Shown here: positions 5,169 through 6,734 of the stretch, in pieces | How the letters are laid out: each line of letters opens with the position of its first letter | Numbering within the stretch: the first letter of the stretch is position 1 | Assembly (NCBI GenBank): GCA_016870695.1 | Contig: VGAV01000131.1 | Span: 1 to 6,734, forward strand | Direction of reading: 5' to 3' | DNA length: 6,734 nucleotides | DNA from: Actinomycetota bacterium | GTDB taxonomy: Bacteria; Actinomycetota; Actinomycetes; Actinomycetales; Microbacteriaceae | Notes under the pieces: generated by a model | Databases searched by the model: none | What the model saw: only the letters and a program-made list of their open reading frames with translations | Told to the model about the DNA's origin: nothing | Program-made: the position numbers and the translations under genes

Positions 5169-5515
5169 TGCCAGCGAACGACCGCTCCTCCCGCCGCCGC
5201 GCCAGTCTCGAATTGCTGCGTGCCGAGGCGTCCGATGAGCTGTCCGTCCTCATCCACGAGCGGCTGCGCGGTGGGGAGGACCCGTGGGACTTCATGGACG
5301 ACCTGCCGACCGTCGATGAGCTCGTGGTGCTGACCCTCCGCGCGGAGAACATCGCCGAGAACGGCGGTGTCCGCCCGAACCGCGCGCGCAACTATCGCGT
5401 GCTGCGCCAGATCGCGCTCGACTATCCGGCTCTCACGCGCGCCGTGTGGCGCATCCTCGGCGAGGACGAGCAGCACCGCAGGTGGGACGCCAGCATCCGC
5501 CTCGACGCCTCCTGA
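5168..5515 (+). CDS. Small conserved-looking protein of unknown function next to parB
   Basis: I do not recognise a named family. The 115-residue product has a basic N-terminus (NDRSSRRRASLELLRAE, residues 4-20) and an acidic middle (GGEDPWDFMDDLPTVDEL, 36-52). A likely helical stretch follows (LVVLTLRAENIAENGG, 52-67), then NRARNYRVLRQIALDYPALTRAVWRIL (71-97) and a charged C-terminus. There is no signal peptide, membrane segment or cysteine, so a soluble cytoplasmic protein is expected. Coding use of G/C at third positions matches the neighbouring genes. The GTG at 5168 is chosen because a -10-like TACCCT ends 6 bases before it and translation from it gives a coherent protein; the open frame has no better start. 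It lies 82 bp after parB on the same strand, but the promoter suggests at least partly independent expression. A role with ParAB is only a guess from position. It faces trxA convergently. Confidence 0.75.
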   Translation: MPANDRSSRRRASLELLRAEASDELSVLIHERLRGGEDPWDFMDDLPTVDELVVLTLRAENIAENGGVRPNRARNYRVLRQIALDYPALTRAVWRILGEDEQHRRWDASIRLDAS

Positions 5516-5588
5516 GCCCCCCCGACGCCGCGGAACGGACGTCAGGATTGGCCTCGACGCCCTGAATGCGCTCGCGCTGCTCCGGAAC

Positions 5589-5609
5589 GGATGCCACCGG
5601 GTGGCATCC
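5589..5609. terminator. Hairpin between convergent genes (10-base arms), possible bidirectional terminator
   Basis: GGATGCCACC at 5589-5598 and GGTGGCATCC at 5600-5609 are inverted copies around a single base; physically this is a 9-bp stem with a CGG loop. It lies 73 bp after the plus-strand gene ending at 5515 and beyond the trxA terminator on the other strand. No T-run follows on the plus strand (ATTCAACG), so strength as a terminator is uncertain. Confidence 0.55.
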
Positions 5610-5621
5610 ATTCAACGAGAA

Positions 5622-5649
5622 GACCCCGCCAGCCGGAGCTGACGGGGTC
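5622..5649 (-). terminator. Terminator of trxA (minus strand)
   Basis: The inverted repeat has arms at 5622-5633 and 5638-5649 (12 bases each) and a 4-nt loop. On the plus strand it has one C-A mismatch (5629 with 5642), but in the minus-strand transcript that pair becomes a G-U wobble, so the stem is complete only in trxA mRNA. The minus-strand transcript continues with TTCTCGTT, a moderately T-rich tail. It starts 16 bases after the trxA stop. Confidence 0.75.
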
Positions 5650-5665
5650 GAATTCTCGTGCGGAC

Positions 5666-5989
5666 TCAGCCGAGGAAGGGCTGGAGGTCCTGCTCGAGCG
5701 CGTACTTGGGCTTCGCGCCGATGATCGTCGTCTTGACCTCGCCACCCTGGAAGACCTTCATCGCGGGGATGGAGGTGATCTGGTACTTCATGGCCAGGTC
5801 GGGGTTCTCATCGACGTTGAGCTTCAGGATCGTGATTTTGTCCGGGTTCTCGGACTGGATCTCGTCCAGAACCGGGGCGACCATGCGGCAGGGGCCGCAC
5901 CACTCGGCCCAGAAGTCCACGAGGACGGGGCCGTCAGCCTGCAGGACGTCCTGCTCGAAGGTCGCGGAGGTCGTCGCCTTGGCGGTCAT
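5666..5989 (-). CDS. trxA: Thioredoxin TrxA
   Basis: A 107-residue cytoplasmic thioredoxin, the usual length, that reduces protein disulfides and is itself re-reduced by TrxB. The redox centre WAEWCGPCRM has Cys31 and Cys34. The preceding strand, VLVDFWAEW (22-30), carries the conserved buried Asp. KLNVDENPDLAMKYQITSIPAM carries the cis-Pro at about residue 75, and FQGGE at 80-84 follows as in the family. Two close ATG codons exist (5995 and 5989). I chose 5989 because the ribosome binding site AAGGAG (complement of 5998-6003) is 8 bases from it and only 2 from the other. It lies 62 bases after the trxB stop on the same strand, so co-transcription as trxB-trxA is likely. A hairpin terminator follows. 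Confidence 0.95.
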   Translation of the reverse strand: MTAKATTSATFEQDVLQADGPVLVDFWAEWCGPCRMVAPVLDEIQSENPDKITILKLNVDENPDLAMKYQITSIPAMKVFQGGEVKTTIIGAKPKYALEQDLQPFLG

Positions 5990-5995
5990 GTGCAT

Positions 5996-6003
5996 ATCTC
6001 CTT
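5996..6003 (-). promoter_or_regulatory. Strong ribosome binding site of trxA
   Basis: The minus strand reads AAGGAGAT, a near-ideal Shine-Dalgarno sequence and the strongest in the window. Its spacing to the two candidate ATG codons favours the downstream one at 5989. Confidence 0.85.
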
Positions 6004-6051
6004 AGATGGAAGCGTTACAGAGTCGAACAGCGCGGGCCCGAGGTTTGTTCC

Positions 6052-6734
6052 TCAGACCACCGCTGCGTCGGGGAGGCCCTCGATGAGGCTGTCCGCGGTC
6101 GCGGGCGCACCCGCGGCGCCGTGGGCCGCCAGGAAGTGCTCGACGTCGAGGGCGGCGACGGTGCCGCTGCCCGCAGCCGTGATGGCCTGACGGTAGGTCG
6201 GGTCGATCACGTCTCCGGCGGCGAAGACGCCGTCGACCGAGGTCCGCGAGGAGCGGCCGTCGACCCAGATGGTGCCCTGGTCGGTCAGCTCGAGCTTGTC
6301 GTGCACGAGATGAGTGCGGGGGTCGTTGCCGATCGCGACGAAGAGGCCCTCGAGGGGGAGGTCGCGCTCGGTGCCGTCTACGGTCGAGCGGAGACGGACG
6401 CCGTTCACGGCCTCGTCACCGAGGATCTCGGCGACCTCGCTGTTCCAGACGAACTCGATCTTCTCGTTCGCGAAAGCACGCTCCTGCATGATCTTCGACG
6501 CCCGCAGGGAGTCCTTGCGGTGGATGACGTAGACCTTCGACGCGAACTTCGTGAGGAAGTTCGCCTCCTCCATGGCCGAGTCGCCGCCGCCGACGACGGC
6601 GATCGTGCGCTCACGGAAGAAGAAGCCGTCGCACGTCGCGCACCAGGACACACCCCGGCCGGACAGGCGCTCCTCGCCCTCCAGGCCGAGCTTGCGGTAC
6701 GCCGAGCCGGTCGCGTAGATCACTGTCGCCGCCT
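6052..6734 (-). CDS. trxB: Thioredoxin reductase TrxB (NADPH, FAD), N-terminal part outside the window
   Basis: TrxB is a cytoplasmic flavoenzyme that passes electrons from NADPH through FAD and a CxxC disulfide to thioredoxin. The frame is open to the window's right edge (first full codon at 6732) and starts in the conserved strand AATVIYATGS, so the GTG at 6721-6723 is an internal Val, not the start. In visible numbering, WCATCDGFFF has the redox pair Cys31 and Cys34, VVGGGDSAMEEA (46-57) is the NADPH Rossmann loop, HRKDSLRAS (71-79) fits the NADPH phosphate site, and GVFAAGDV (168-175) is the C-terminal FAD-binding block. RQAITAAGSGTVAALDVEHFL (181-201) is the usual end, followed by an Ala-rich tail of about 25 residues. 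The 226 visible residues are about 70% of a normal 310-330; the N-terminal FAD motif GxGxxG is missing only because of the window edge. Stop at 6052-6054. Confidence 0.95.
   Translation of the reverse strand, partial: AATVIYATGSAYRKLGLEGEERLSGRGVSWCATCDGFFFRERTIAVVGGGDSAMEEANFLTKFASKVYVIHRKDSLRASKIMQERAFANEKIEFVWNSEVAEILGDEAVNGVRLRSTVDGTERDLPLEGLFVAIGNDPRTHLVHDKLELTDQGTIWVDGRSSRTSVDGVFAAGDVIDPTYRQAITAAGSGTVAALDVEHFLAAHGAAGAPATADSLIEGLPDAAVV

Overview
The window reads as an origin-proximal piece of a high-GC actinobacterial chromosome, most likely a Microbacteriaceae member (Microbacterium-like). The evidence is strong G/C bias at third codon positions, frequent GTG starts, actinobacterial-type ParA, ParB and RsmG proteins, and the conserved order jag - rsmG - parA - parB - small gene, followed by convergent trxA/trxB. 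The family call rests on gene order and protein style, not on a search.

Layout: (1) 3-1023, the end of an RNA-binding jag/khpB gene and, one base later, rsmG (16S rRNA m7G methyltransferase), both on +. (2) 1024-3187, an unusually long stretch of about 2.16 kb in which I find no credible gene. Its first half holds a family of GATC/CACGTG palindromic repeats: a tandem array of about 60-bp units plus dispersed copies. Its second half holds five ParB-binding parS sites, and a sixth lies on the first codons of parA. (3) 3188-5085, parA and parB, overlapping by one base. (4) 5168-5515, a small conserved-looking gene of unknown function, apparently transcribed as a leaderless mRNA. (5) 5589-5649, two hairpins between convergent genes; the second is a good terminator for the minus strand. 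(6) 5666-6734 on the minus strand, trxB (N-terminus outside the window) followed by trxA.

How it works together: ParB loads on the parS cluster upstream of parA, and ParA and ParB segregate the replication origin region. The cluster in front of and inside parA makes this stretch both the chromosome's centromere and the probable control region of the parAB operon. The jag and rsmG genes belong to the usual ribosome/RNA-related block on the other side. The trxB-trxA pair is a thioredoxin reductase/thioredoxin redox system.

The points most worth a second look are the palindromic repeat family sharing a TCACGTGA core with parS, the start region of parA (leaderless-looking promoter, 11-codon leader, GTGA overlap, possible 2-nt frame change), and the uncharacterised gene between parB and trxA.
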